A stretch of 64,000 bases of DNA. It comes from Aquatica leii. Lineage: Eukaryota; Arthropoda; Insecta; Coleoptera; Lampyridae. The stretch covers positions 84,138,520-84,202,519 of the forward strand of contig CM069432.1 of assembly GCA_035610365.1 (NCBI GenBank), read 5' to 3'. Positions 11,005 through 21,198 of this stretch are shown here, piece after piece (position 1 is the first letter of the stretch; every line of letters starts with the position of its first letter). Under the pieces are notes generated by a model, which saw only the letters and a list, made by a program, of their open reading frames with translations, did not search any database and was not told the DNA's origin. The translations under genes were made by a program, and so were the position numbers.

Positions 11005-11016
11005 GATTCCCCCCCA
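11005..11016 (-). other. Polypurine tract of Gypsy-B
   Basis: The minus strand reads CTGGGGGGGAATC directly before the LTR start TGTGACGG, the expected position and composition. Confidence 0.75.
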
Positions 11017-12818
11017 GCAAGATAAAAGCGTGGAGCGAGAAGAACGAAAACAAAGCTAAAATGAAGACAGAAATTTAGGCATACGCCAAGGACAGAACCC
11101 TAAAATCCAAAACCAACCCCGAAACACAATAACGCCCAACCCCAGAAGAAACGTAGAGGAAAGAGGTTTTCTCGGTTTACTAAGCATCACTAATCAGATG
11201 TGTCCCAAAAGTCGCATGAAGCGGAATGATACTTCAAAGAACCAGAAACTCAACTAACAGAATAGAAGTATCAGCACAGGTACTCGTTGAGAGTCGACAA
11301 CAGTCGTTACGCTAAAAGCCAGAAAGCAACGCAGTCCCATAGACCTTACTGATCAACAACACCAAACAAACCGAGGGAAAAAGAAGAATGATAGGAAAGA
11401 AAAGAAGTTTAGACCACGGTCAAGGACAACGCCCTAAAATCCCTTGAAACCCCAACCCCTGAATACAAATCCAACCCTGACTATAAACCCCTAGGAAGCC
11501 CCTCAGGAAAAGGACTAAGGTATCATAGGAAAATGGAAAAGGAACGGTACCCAAAACCCCGAGACTAGGAAACACCCTAGGAATCCTATCGCAGACTAAG
11601 GTTTCCTCGTTGGAGTGCCGGACGATTGTGTGGCGTCGAGGTCTTAATCCCACCTCAAGCCCTCGCGACAGATGTTAAAGCGCGTCGTTGGGCCCCCCAA
11701 CGTTAGTCCACACAAGCGCACGTCACCGCAACCAGTACTCGCTTGCCCACAATAGTCTTCCTCCCACCCCGGATGGATTCTGATCCGCGACCAGAGGGAA
11801 CAAGACCCAGGAAAGCCCCCCACCCTGAAAGTAGATAAAGGAAGAAAGAAATGAAGCATCCCATAATTTTGCCCAAAAATCCAAATATAAAGGACTACAG
11901 CCCGCAATTGCGTGACTGTAGCCGGAAGCGGTGCCTGCTGTACAACCACAACATCCTATGCGCCGGTTAAGAAGAATTGACCACCCCCGCCAAGCTCCAC
12001 CAAGTCCGCCGTACGGCCCCCGAAAGGTATAATGCCTGGTCCAGAGCTTGGGGCTACCGGGTCGGAGACAGTCAACCTTCCCGGACGCATAGCCGTCAGG
12101 TTCCCACAACAGGCGCCCCCCCACTCATGGAGACAGATCGAAAGAAGAGAAAGAAAGACAGGAAGACAGAAGGAGAAAAGAGAGTACGATGGAATGTACG
12201 GCTCGACTATCTCTCCCTAGATAGCCGACCCCGAGTGACCTTACCCTACTGCCCAACCAACCGCCCAAATGCAGTAAGAAAACAAGAAACATTAACAAGA
12301 AATCCAACACGTCGAGACATAGTGTGAAGAACTCACTCACACTAGACTTGGATGGAGATATAGTGCTGTTAAGTCGTCAAAAGACGGTATGATATCCTTC
12401 CCCCAAAAATAGAACGAAACCCAAAATAATAATAACCCTCTCCGGGTAGCCCTTCTTAGGCGAACTAACTAAAAAGTTCCCAAAATACTAAACCCCAAAA
12501 GAATAATAAACCAAAATTTTGGAGAGGTCTGACAAAGACCACCCAACACCAAACTAAAGCCAACGAAAGAATATCATTAGAAAGGACTCTGGTTACAGTC
12601 GACTAAGTCGTATTACCCTGACTGAGTAAAGAAATGAACCAGCAGCCCGATCAGTCACTAAACCCCAAGCCAAAGACTAGAGTGACCCCCAACCATAGTT
12701 TTCCACTATGAATCTACGTAGACCTACTAGACACTAACACCGAGAACATTACATTTGCCTAACACTAAAGGTAGAAGTCAAAAGAACCGAAGAAAATAGT
12801 AATAAGTCGAAAGCAAGA
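11017..12818 (-). other. Gypsy-B 3' region between pol and the 3' LTR, no recognised gene
   Basis: A 1.8 kb segment, more GC-rich than the rest of the window, especially 11640-12330. Overlapping minus-strand frames exist at 12125-12340 (with hydrophobic LLMFLVFLLHLGGWLG), 11723-12124, 11644-11949 and 11420-11653. The phrase GGRLLW occurs at the start and near the end of the 11723-12124 frame, suggesting an internal repeat. In some Gypsy elements an env-like gene sits here, but I see no env features such as a furin site or a convincing transmembrane architecture. It could be long 3' untranslated RNA, captured sequence or a decayed third ORF. Confidence 0.5.
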
Positions 12819-15800
12819 TTAGTCATCCAGAGAAGCAATAGATACTCTAGCACGTAATTTACGCCGCTTACGCCGACGAGGATACAATAACGACACGTTG
12901 ACCGATCGACGATTTACCTGGGGTGTAGTCTCATTCGAATCGGAATCTGAAGAGCTTTGATCTGGTTTAAGATCTTTAACATGCCAGATACCCATCGATT
13001 GTCCAGTAGTGGTGACTAACTCATATGTCCAAGGAGATTTGACCGCTTTGATAGTAAAAGGTCCCCGGAACTTAGGAGCTAACTTGGCATTAAAATGCCT
13101 AGTGGCGTCCGAAAGAGTATAGTTACGTCGCCATACCGAATCCCCAATTTTATATCGTACGTGTCGACGGCGAAGATTATATCTATGATGTGTCTTTGTG
13201 TACGCTTTAGAAAGTTTCTTCAAGATGTGCGTACGAATAGCTTCATAATGAGACACTAAGTGAGTAACCTTGGATTCAGAGATAATAACATCGGAAGAAG
13301 AAGGACCAAAGAAATTTCCAGAGATAACGTGTTCACGTCCGAACATTGCAAAGAAAGGAGTACAGTCAATGACCTCATGTTTCGCAGTACGAATGGCGCA
13401 ACCAATCTTCGAGAGATTTACATCCCAATGCCTATGGTTTTCTTTAACATAAGAAGAGATCATGGTTTTTAAGACACGATTTATTCGTTCTGCTGGATTA
13501 GCTCTAGGATGGTATTTAGCTGTGAAGAGTATCGTTGTCCCATAAGTAGCGCAAAGTTTATCAAATTCTTTACTCCGAAACTGTACACCATTGTCTGTAA
13601 TAAGGTATTGAGGAGCACCGAAAAGAAGAAAGATATGTTCTTCGATGATTTTACAAATAGAGGAAGCAAGAGCTGAACGCAACGGAAAGAACAAAGGAAA
13701 CTTAGTAAAATAGTCAGCGATTACCAAAACATAACCATGGCCTTTCGAAGAGCGAGGCAGAGGACCCACGATATCACAACAAAGAACTTGCCATGGATGT
13801 GTTGGCTTAGCGCGAGGAGCGAATACACCAGGAGGAGCCACTTGTTCCACCTTGTGTGCTGCACACACCCGACAACGCCGAATATAACGAGCAACATCGG
13901 CACGTAAGCAGGGCCAATAATATCGTTGTAAAATCCTTGCAGTAGTTTTCGAAACACCACAATGTCCAGCAACCGGAGGATCATGATGGTTACGAATCAT
14001 TTCCGAACGCTGTTCCGTAGGAACCACTATTTTCCAATCATCCGCAGAATCAGAAGAGAAAGAAGTAATAACACGACGATACAGAACGTTATCTCTAACA
14101 GACCATTTCAGAAACTTATGAGGAGCATCCAAGACACGTTTAAGAAGATTATTATACCAAGGATCAAGAGTCGGCAATTTAAGCAAAGTAGAAGAAATTT
14201 CAGACAGATGGATAGTTTCTAATACAGGAACTGAGCGAGACAGTGCATCAGGAACGACATGATCTTTCCCTTTTCGATGGATTATCGAAAAATCGTATTG
14301 CTGTAGCCTAATAGACCACCGAGCCAATCGTCCTGAAGGACTCTGTAAACGGTTCAACCACAACAACGAATGATGATCAGTTATCACTGTGAAATGAGAT
14401 CCTTCCACATAAGGACGGAACTTCTCTATAGCCCATAACACAGCCAGACATTCTTTCTCAGTAGTCGAATAATGTTGCTCCGCCTTCGTGAGCGATCTAC
14501 TAAGATAACTAACAACCTTTTCACCATCCGCAGTAGTTTGACTCAACACAGCACCTAAACCAAAGTCCGAAGCATCAGTCTGTACCACAAAAGGAAGCGA
14601 AAAATCAGGACACGACAGAATAGGGGCAGCAACCAAGCTGTTTTTTAGAGAATCAAAAGCGACCTGACATTCATCTGTCCAAATAAAAGAAACATTTTTA
14701 CGAGTAAGAGCCGAAAGTGGAGAAGTAAGAGAAGAAAAATTAGGAATGAAACGACGGTACCAACTAGTCATACCAATAAATCGTCTGATATCAGTGACAT
14801 TCGAAGGAGTGGGAATATTGAGTATCGCTGTTACCTTGTCCGGGTCTACCAACAGACCATTCTTGTTGACTACGTATCCGAGGTACTTCAATTCAGACAA
14901 ACAAAAGTTACATTTGTCTCGCCGTAAGGTAAGTCCAGCAGAAATTAGACGTTCTAACACCTTTTCTAGCACTCGAATATGTTCATCGAACGTTGGAGTA
15001 GCGATGATAATGTCGTCAAGGTAAGCGAAGCAATAAGGTTCCAAATCTACACCCAACACCCTATCAATCAATCTCTGAAAAGTAGCAGGCGCATTATGCA
15101 GACCGAATGGCATGCGCGTGAACTGAAAAAGACCACGAGAAGGAACAGTAAAAGCAGTCACAGCTTTGGAGTCTTCTGACAGCGGAATCTGCCAGTAGGC
15201 AGACCGAATATCCAAACTGGACAGAAATCTAGCATCTCTCAATCGATCCAGAATAGAGGTAATATACGGTAATGGGTACGCATCTTTTTGAGTTACCTGA
15301 TTCACCTTTCGAAAATCGACACAGAACCGATAAGTATTATCCTTCTTCCTCACTAAGACAATTGGATTCGACCACGGACTACTTGATGGCTCCACAACAC
15401 CCATACTCAGCATCGAGTCCAACTCCTCATTAGCAACCTTCTGTAACGCTGGTGATAGCGGATAATAGCGCTGTTTGATGGGTTCAGCAGTCGTACGTAT
15501 CTGGTGCTGAACGAGAGAGGTGTGACCAAGTCCTGAGGGTTGTTTCGAAAAAGAGTCCGCAACAACGTTGTCTAAGAGTTGTTGTTGGTATGGAAGTAGC
15601 TCTGAGATAGCCCCAATAGAATCCGAAGAGATAGTATCAATCGAAGGAAGGTTAGCATTAAAATTCCACAGTCCCTGCCGAAAATCAGGTATAAAATTCA
15701 TAGCTTTCCAGAAATCAATGCCTAAAATCAATTGTTGTGAAACTTCTGGAATAACCAAGGTATTAAGCGTTTTTACTTTACCCTCTAAAGAAAATGGTAG

Positions 15801-16142
15801 AAGAACTGATCCCAATACGGTACACTTAACGTCATTAGCTAAATTACATGAAGACACAGAAGAAGGAGAAAGACGAATATTCAAAGATTGAAGAAGCTGC
15901 CATCCCGGACCACCCAGAATGGTTCGAGAAGCACCGGTATCCAAAAGACCAAAGAAAGAGAGACCTAATACATTAACCTTAAGATAAGGACGCTCATCAT
16001 CACGAACACTGGCAAATATAAAGTCCAAAAGAATACGTTGTTTGTCAGGCAAGTCGAAGATAGAATCCGAGATTAAAGATAGCGTAGAATCTACGACTCG
16101 GTCCGTAGACTCGTGTCCTAGTTTCCCGAAACAGTATTGCAC
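12819..16142 (-). CDS. pol: Gypsy-B pol polyprotein (protease, RT, RNase H, integrase)
   Basis: The open frame has 1107 codons. The listed first codon is GTG, preceded by an in-frame stop, so pol is really entered by -1 frameshifting from gag at 16121-16127. Approximate residues: aspartic protease with LLDTGAS at 66-72 and LGIDFW near 140; RT with LDIRSAYWQ at 310 and YLDD at 374-377; RNase H with D523, E563, D589 and D632; integrase with the HHCC finger (H720, H727, C757, C760) and DDE residues near 790, 850 and 885. A GPY/F-type module (RGPFTIKAVKSPW) follows, then a basic C-terminal tail PRRRKRRKLRAR. No stops or frameshifts are seen. Confidence 0.95.
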   Translation of the reverse strand: MQYCFGKLGHESTDRVVDSTLSLISDSIFDLPDKQRILLDFIFASVRDDERPYLKVNVLGLSFFGLLDTGASRTILGGPGWQLLQSLNIRLSPSSVSSCNLANDVKCTVLGSVLLPFSLEGKVKTLNTLVIPEVSQQLILGIDFWKAMNFIPDFRQGLWNFNANLPSIDTISSDSIGAISELLPYQQQLLDNVVADSFSKQPSGLGHTSLVQHQIRTTAEPIKQRYYPLSPALQKVANEELDSMLSMGVVEPSSSPWSNPIVLVRKKDNTYRFCVDFRKVNQVTQKDAYPLPYITSILDRLRDARFLSSLDIRSAYWQIPLSEDSKAVTAFTVPSRGLFQFTRMPFGLHNAPATFQRLIDRVLGVDLEPYCFAYLDDIIIATPTFDEHIRVLEKVLERLISAGLTLRRDKCNFCLSELKYLGYVVNKNGLLVDPDKVTAILNIPTPSNVTDIRRFIGMTSWYRRFIPNFSSLTSPLSALTRKNVSFIWTDECQVAFDSLKNSLVAAPILSCPDFSLPFVVQTDASDFGLGAVLSQTTADGEKVVSYLSRSLTKAEQHYSTTEKECLAVLWAIEKFRPYVEGSHFTVITDHHSLLWLNRLQSPSGRLARWSIRLQQYDFSIIHRKGKDHVVPDALSRSVPVLETIHLSEISSTLLKLPTLDPWYNNLLKRVLDAPHKFLKWSVRDNVLYRRVITSFSSDSADDWKIVVPTEQRSEMIRNHHDPPVAGHCGVSKTTARILQRYYWPCLRADVARYIRRCRVCAAHKVEQVAPPGVFAPRAKPTHPWQVLCCDIVGPLPRSSKGHGYVLVIADYFTKFPLFFPLRSALASSICKIIEEHIFLLFGAPQYLITDNGVQFRSKEFDKLCATYGTTILFTAKYHPRANPAERINRVLKTMISSYVKENHRHWDVNLSKIGCAIRTAKHEVIDCTPFFAMFGREHVISGNFFGPSSSDVIISESKVTHLVSHYEAIRTHILKKLSKAYTKTHHRYNLRRRHVRYKIGDSVWRRNYTLSDATRHFNAKLAPKFRGPFTIKAVKSPWTYELVTTTGQSMGIWHVKDLKPDQSSSDSDSNETTPQVNRRSVNVSLLYPRRRKRRKLRARVSIASLDD

Positions 16143-17521
16143 TTAGTGCAGTTGCGACGACTAACTCCTGCCTGTCCACATCCATAACAGTGAAGAGTAG
16201 GAGGTTTGTCACAATTCGGAGAGACATGTCCTATCTGCCGACAATTCCAACAAGTAACGCGAGAAGAATTAAGAAAACCACGTCGAGGAGAATTAGAATT
16301 ACTATTATTTTCTTCGAATCGTACCGAACGATTCTTAGAAGTAGAAGCAATCGAAGAAACCGAGGTGTCGCTAACATAAGCCAAAGCAGGTTCCAAAAGT
16401 CGAGTGGTACGCCGCGAAGGAGGTGGTTTATAGTTGCCCACTGAAATTTTTGTTAACTCCAACCGCTTGCCATAATCGATCAACTGGGTCAAAGTAGAAA
16501 TCTGTGCTAAACCTAAGGCAGATTGGTAGTATGGTGTTAAATTGCGTCGTATCGTCTTGAGCTGAGTTTCTTCCGAAGCGGGCAACGATAAACGTTGGAA
16601 GAGACTGCGCATCATCGTCACATACATGCCGATCGATTCTTGAGGTCCCATAGTTCGACTTCGAATCTCATCCCATAAACGATCGTCGTAATCAGGTGGT
16701 AAGAATTCTGATTTTAACAAAGTAACTACATCTTGCCAAGAACGTAAAGAATCTCGATTTACCCTAAAGAGACACAAAGCTTTCCCAGTTAAAATTTCAG
16801 CAGCTGAATTAAACAAATTTTGTGGTGAGACACCACGCGACAAACACAACTCATCAACTCGCATCAAGAATTCGGTGAGTGAAAACGAACCCTCGCCCGA
16901 AAAAGTTAAGTTCCACTTAGCTAGTGACACATTAGTAACAGTAGTCTTTGAAAGAGCAGACGTAGTCGGAACAGATACATCCATTTCAGCATCGGAATCG
17001 GAAGAAGTAAGAAGAGGTGGTTCTTCATCCTGAAGTAGTGATTCTACCGCCGCCTGTTTAGGACTAGACGAAGGTAAATTAGCAAAAGAAACCGATGTAG
17101 TTCTAGTAGCCTTTTTCCCTTTAGCTGTGAATTCATTACGAAGGGTTTGTAGCGTAAGTCCAAATTGACGATGCAATTTTTCTTCATCTTCTCCATCAGG
17201 TGACATCTTTACACAACGACGATGAATGTGTACCCACAAGGTACTAGCTCGTTTGAAAATAGTCGAAGAAAAATTCCCATCGAATTCGCTTAATAGCGTT
17301 TGCAATTCCCCAATAGCTTGTTCGACAGCTAACTTATCATCCTCAAAAACTGAAGTAACAGTATCCATACGAAAAGATGCTTCTTTTTCCAACTGTAAAG
17401 CACTACGTACCGCACCCCTTAATGTAGAAACGACTACTGTAGGATCAAACCCACGAGAAACTAATTCATATTGAAGCTCCTGCTTCCTAAGTCGATTCAC
17501 TTCTAATCGCCAAGTAGCCAT
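16118..17521 (-). CDS. gag: Gypsy-B gag polyprotein
   Basis: About 467 residues from the ATG at 17521 (MATWRLEVN). Sixteen more codons upstream are open but lack an ATG, and this start aligns with the gag start of Gypsy-A. The capsid-like centre includes WQDVVTLLKSEFLPPDYDDR and GPQESIGMYVTMMRSLFQRL. The C-terminus carries a CCHC knuckle CWNCRQIGHVSPNC and a second Cys unit CYGCGQAGVSRRNC where Val replaces His, followed by TKC. Gag and pol overlap by 25 bases in different frames (pol is -1). The protein would form the particle that houses reverse transcription. Confidence 0.92.
   Translation of the reverse strand: MATWRLEVNRLRKQELQYELVSRGFDPTVVVSTLRGAVRSALQLEKEASFRMDTVTSVFEDDKLAVEQAIGELQTLLSEFDGNFSSTIFKRASTLWVHIHRRCVKMSPDGEDEEKLHRQFGLTLQTLRNEFTAKGKKATRTTSVSFANLPSSSPKQAAVESLLQDEEPPLLTSSDSDAEMDVSVPTTSALSKTTVTNVSLAKWNLTFSGEGSFSLTEFLMRVDELCLSRGVSPQNLFNSAAEILTGKALCLFRVNRDSLRSWQDVVTLLKSEFLPPDYDDRLWDEIRSRTMGPQESIGMYVTMMRSLFQRLSLPASEETQLKTIRRNLTPYYQSALGLAQISTLTQLIDYGKRLELTKISVGNYKPPPSRRTTRLLEPALAYVSDTSVSSIASTSKNRSVRFEENNSNSNSPRRGFLNSSRVTCWNCRQIGHVSPNCDKPPTLHCYGCGQAGVSRRNCTKCNTVSGN
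16121..16127 (-). promoter_or_regulatory. -1 frameshift slippery heptamer of Gypsy-B
   Basis: The gag codons at the overlap read TCG GGA AAC TAG, giving G GGA AAC in phase for tandem -1 slippage, with the gag stop (16118-16120) directly next. After slippage the pol frame GGG AAA CTA continues open for the whole polyprotein. This heptamer is a known efficient -1 site in retroviruses. The overlap contains no other plausible shift site. Confidence 0.85.
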
Positions 17522-18234
17522 TTTAGTGACGAGTTTACCTAAAGAACGAGAGAAAAAAATAAAAGTCAAAAATCAAATAGTGGCACAGTTCTAATCACGT
17601 TTCCCAAAACTACGACAAAACTCCAAGAAACTAACCTAATCGTGAAGTAAAACTGTACGACTAAACCCTAATAACAATACAAGTAATAAGAAAAAATTAA
17701 CTGACGTAGTCAAGTTAATCCAAAAAAAAAATCCTGACATCCAAGCACCAATATACTTATAAGTAACCTAAATCAATTACTACTATCAAGTCAAACCGCA
17801 GTACAAAGGGAGAAAAAAAAATTACAAGGTAGCGAAGTAACTCAGACGTCAAGTCTAGTAGCAATAACTACGTGCACAAAGCAGAGTAACTCGAACCCAC
17901 GGGAGACTAAGGGAAAATAAAAGAATCAATAAATCTAGAGAAATGATGATCGCACACACGAAATCAGGGGAAAGTCAATAATCTAAACTACCTATTCCTG
18001 CTAGTAATCCTATACTAATTAGAGAAAAAAATCTAAACAGCAGAAAGAATTATAACGAATGAGAAATTCAAAAAAAGAATCGAAAAGTCGGGTTGCCAAT
18101 TTGTTACACACTAAGTCGAGGGAAATTCAACAGTATAAGTTAATCCTACGCTAATCACAATACACAAAAACAAATAGCTAAAAGCAATGTAGTGAAATGA
18201 GAAATTCGATATGAGATAATCGAGGCCCCAAACA
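17522..18234 (-). other. Gypsy-B leader with a partial duplication
   Basis: The 5' untranslated leader. A unit ending in GCCAATTTGTTACA occurs at about 18059-18105 and again at 18198-18257, spanning the primer-binding site and the first LTR bases. Both are preceded by AATGAGAAATTC. The duplication looks like a second, decayed copy of the LTR/primer-binding-site edge inside the leader. Confidence 0.6.
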
Positions 18235-18247
18235 GTTGGGCTCGCCA
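18235..18247 (-). other. Primer-binding site of Gypsy-B
   Basis: The minus strand reads TGGCGAGCCCAAC three bases after the LTR end ...GTAACA. Position and initial TGG fit a tRNA primer site. I do not assign the tRNA. Confidence 0.75.
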
Positions 18248-18250
18248 ATT

Positions 18251-19600
18251 TGTTACAAGTTTTAGCTGGTTACGAACCTGCACGGCCAACTCTCAATATT
18301 CGGAGAGAGGGTAGGGTTCCTAAACAATAATGAAAAGAATTAAGGGCGCCAGAGCCTGTCCAAAGTCCTTTCTGCCTGCTCACAACAGAAATGGTAAGAA
18401 ACTTGTAACTAGGTGGTAAATTCGTAACTGCTGAAAGAAACGACTAAAATGGAAAAGAAACTCGATCATTAACAACAATGGTACTTTAATTCCTCTATAA
18501 AGTTAAATCTATTAACAACTAAATAGTCAAATGCACACCGGTACTGTATAGAATATAAAAAAAAAACGAGAATAGCAGTAGGATCGGCAACTTACACTAC
18601 ACGTCAAACAAGCGTGTAAGTAATATAACATGTATAAAATTTTTTAATAAGTAACATTAACAAAGATAAGTAATTGTGGATATAAGCAGCAAGCGATAAG
18701 TAATTTATCTAAATTAATTTAGTAACAAACACAAGTAACAAATCAATTAGCACGTACAATTAGCAAATATAATAAGTCGTGAGTTACACCGTAGCGATCA
18801 CGTATAAATAAGTAAAAATTGACTTACCAAGTTCCAGAGTGCTGTCAGAAAAACGTTTTTCCTACGGCCTCCTGCAATTAAACTTCCTGAAAAATATAGA
18901 CGTGTCTACCTGGCGACTCACAAACTACAAATAAAGACACATTTAAAGGACAGTAAACGAACCGACACTTATCGTATGCTGTTACATTACGGTTACGAAT
19001 ATGATGGTATTAAGCAATTTCCTCCGAATAGAATTCCCTCAAATCCAATAATTAGGATCTTCCGAATAAGGTGATAGTCATCGGTGTTAAGTTACGGCCT
19101 TCGACTCGAATTCCCTCGTATTCGATAATTAGGATCTCCCGAATAAGGTGATCGTCACCAAGGTTAATTTACGGCCTTCGAATATTTGTTTGAAGAAATA
19201 GTTATACGAAACGGACTCCTCATTAATAAGTAACAATTAGGACTAATTATGCGCACGTGGCGGAATGGCTGTCAAAATGAAAACGAATTATAAACGAGTT
19301 TATCTTAAACGATGGCTTTAGCTTACCCCGTAACGTCTTAGCGAAACTAGGAAATTTAATAATTATAAATGGTTTTCCATTATTTCCCCGATGGTAACGG
19401 ATATATTAATCTTTACTAGTTACAGGCCATTTACATGTTTCACATGTCACGACTTTCTATCAAAATGACATCTAATGCGCAAAGCATAGTTAGCGCGTGT
19501 CAAAACTCGAATCTAATTTCACGTCGAAAACCCATAGGCGCACCCAATGAAGATTTCAACCGTAACAACAAAGGCGTACGTAATGAAAATTACCGTCACA
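18251..19600 (-). repeat. 5' LTR of Gypsy-B
   Basis: The partner of 9659-11004, 1350 bp, with the same TGT...ACA ends. It abuts ATCT at 19601-19604, the duplicated target in PLE-1. It should contain the promoter of the element; I could not identify the start site with confidence. Confidence 0.93.
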
Positions 19601-21052
19601 ATCTAAGTGTTGGTTGTTAAGATGATCAAGAAACTTAGACAATTCAAGATGATCATGAGACCAAACAATAAACGTGTCGTCAACATATCTAAACCACACT
19701 TTAGGTTTTAATATTGATGATTCCAAAGCAACCGTTTCAAAGGATTCCATAAAAATGTTAGCTACAACAGGTGATAGAGGAGAACCCATAGCAGCACCAG
19801 AAACTTGTTCGTAAAACTTATTATCAAATTGGAAGTAAGTAGAGGATAGGCACTTTTCAATAAGAGGGACCAAACTCAAGTCTTTGCCATGTTGAGACAG
19901 AATCTGTTTGATGATAATAAGCGAATCCTTAATAGGAACTTTAGTAAAAAGTGAAGTAACATCAAAGCTCACGAGAAGATCTTGGGGTTCAAGTTTTATA
20001 GTTTCTAGACGTTGAATAAAATGCTGAAAGTTGAGGATGTGAGAAGAGGTTTTACCTGTAAACTCGCAAAGAATGTTGGACAAGAACTTGGCTAGCTTGT
20101 AAGTAGGAGATTGGATAGTACTAACGATAGGTCTAAAAGGAATACCTTGTTTGTGAAGTTTGGGAAGTCCGTATAGACGAGGTGGTTTAGAGTCTGATGG
20201 GGTAAGTCGACGTTTAGTTTCAGGAGGTAAATTGGAAGATTTGATGATTTGGCTAACCTCGCGTTCAATCCTCGAAGTGGGGTTATGGGTTAGAAGAGCG
20301 TAAGTTTCCTCAGACAAAATAGAATTGATTTTCGTAACATAATCAATTTGGTTCAAAACTACAGTGGCGTTGCCTTTGTCGGCTACAAGAACAATAATAT
20401 CAGGGTTCTTACGAAGACTTTTTAGAGCTGACTCTTCCGACTTAGAAATGTTGGATTTAGGAATTTTAGATGATTCAAGGATTTTGCCAGTGTTAATACG
20501 AATGGGATCTGAGATGTGGCGAGGAAGATGTCTTATAGAAGACTCAACAGCACATAGAATATCTTCTTTAGGAATACGTTTGGGAGCAACCGCAAAATTC
20601 AAACCCTTAGAGAGCACCGATTCCTGTTCTGAAGTGAGAACCAAACTAGATAAATTGACAACCGTCTTTACTGAGTTAGTAGTAGAAGAAACTTTACGAT
20701 TCTTGGATTCCAATAATTGAAACTTTTTGAGATGACCTTCAGTGGTTAGTCGTAGAGTGGTATCAGACTGCTGGTAAGTAATGTTGTCAAAGAATTTCCA
20801 ATCATCCGGGGATAGAGTGTTGGCCAACTCAAGATGAAGATAAAAGAGTTGTTTCGAAATGGTGTCTAACTCTCGCCTAGTTTGCTTAATCCGTTCGCGT
20901 ATCAACGCTAGACTAGCACGGTGTAGGATGTTTTTAGAAGAACGTGTCTGAATGTGGAACTTAATTTTGAGGAATGCAGGAATGATGTTGTGGTCACGAC
21001 AGCGACTAAGAAAGGTTAAATTGCACAAAAGTTTGACGAGTTTGTGGCGAAG
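19601..21052 (-). pseudogene. PLE-1 N-terminal part and RT core
   Basis: The upstream half of the Penelope protein on the minus strand. It includes the palm motifs SFDVTSLFTKVP, GAAMGSPLSPVVANIF and the catalytic RYVDDTF, and is cut by Gypsy-B in NNQHLD. The readable frame starts at a TTG at 21028, and codons before it are shared with PLE-2 up to the palindromic junction at 21052. It has one codon (Tyr of NQIDYVTK) that PLE-2 lacks. The last residues of the apparent ORF (to 19556) are LTR-encoded and not part of the protein. Confidence 0.9.
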
Positions 21053-21090
21053 TCTCCGTATTTAAAGGAAAATTCCTTTAAATACGGAGA
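21053..21090. repeat. 38-bp palindrome at the PLE junction
   Basis: Eighteen bases beginning TCTCCGTATTTAAAGG are followed by AA and then by their exact reverse complement. The right arm is the pseudo-LTR start and the left arm is the same sequence inverted, joined directly to the truncated 5' end of PLE-1. Confidence 0.9.
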
Positions 21091-21136
21091 CTATTTCTTC
21101 TTAAGTCACTTCTACGGAGTTTAGAATCTGGCTTGG
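21073..21136 (+). repeat. 64-bp direct copy of the pseudo-LTR start
   Basis: This stretch is repeated exactly at 21169-21232. It begins TTCCTTTAAATACGGAGA and ends AATCTGGCTTGG, so the start of the pseudo-LTR is present twice in tandem between the two element copies. Confidence 0.85.
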
Positions 21137-21198
21137 AAGAAGAAATAGTCTCCGTATTTAAAGGAAAATTCCTTTAAATACGGAGACTATTTCTTCTT
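21137..21198. repeat. 62-bp palindrome at the head-to-head junction
   Basis: The arms are AAGAAGAAATAG plus TCTCCGTATTTAAAGGAA, a 2-base centre AA, and the exact reverse complement of both. This is what joining two pseudo-LTR starts head to head produces. Confidence 0.9.

Larger units (their letters stand above)
9659..19600 (-). mobile_element. Gypsy-B: intact-looking Ty3/Gypsy retrotransposon inserted in PLE-1
   Basis: The element is 9.94 kb with LTRs of 1346 and 1350 bp that begin TGT and end ACA. It is flanked by the 4-bp duplication ATCT (9655-9658 and 19601-19604). Joining the flanks at the duplication restores the Penelope reading frame as seen in PLE-2. The order on the minus strand is 5' LTR, primer-binding site, leader, gag, pol by -1 frameshift, 1.8 kb 3' region, polypurine tract, 3' LTR. 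Gag and pol are uninterrupted and the LTRs differ at only about ten places, so the insertion is young and the copy may still be competent. Confidence 0.93.

Noticed and set aside
10839..11078. 79-codon plus-strand ORF repeated at 19435-19620.
   Set aside because: It lies in the LTR terminal part; the two versions differ at their ends because each runs into different flanking sequence.
11420..12340. Overlapping frames downstream of Gypsy-B pol as a possible env gene.
   Set aside because: No signal peptide, cleavage site and transmembrane arrangement in one continuous frame; kept only as an unexplained region.
13260..15891. Several plus-strand ORFs of 60-107 codons across Gypsy-B pol.
   Set aside because: Antisense or off-frame shadows of the intact polyprotein.
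20364..20720. 118-codon plus-strand ORF, with its mirror at 21920-22312.
   Set aside because: Both are antisense shadows of the two Penelope copies, and share identity only because the copies do.
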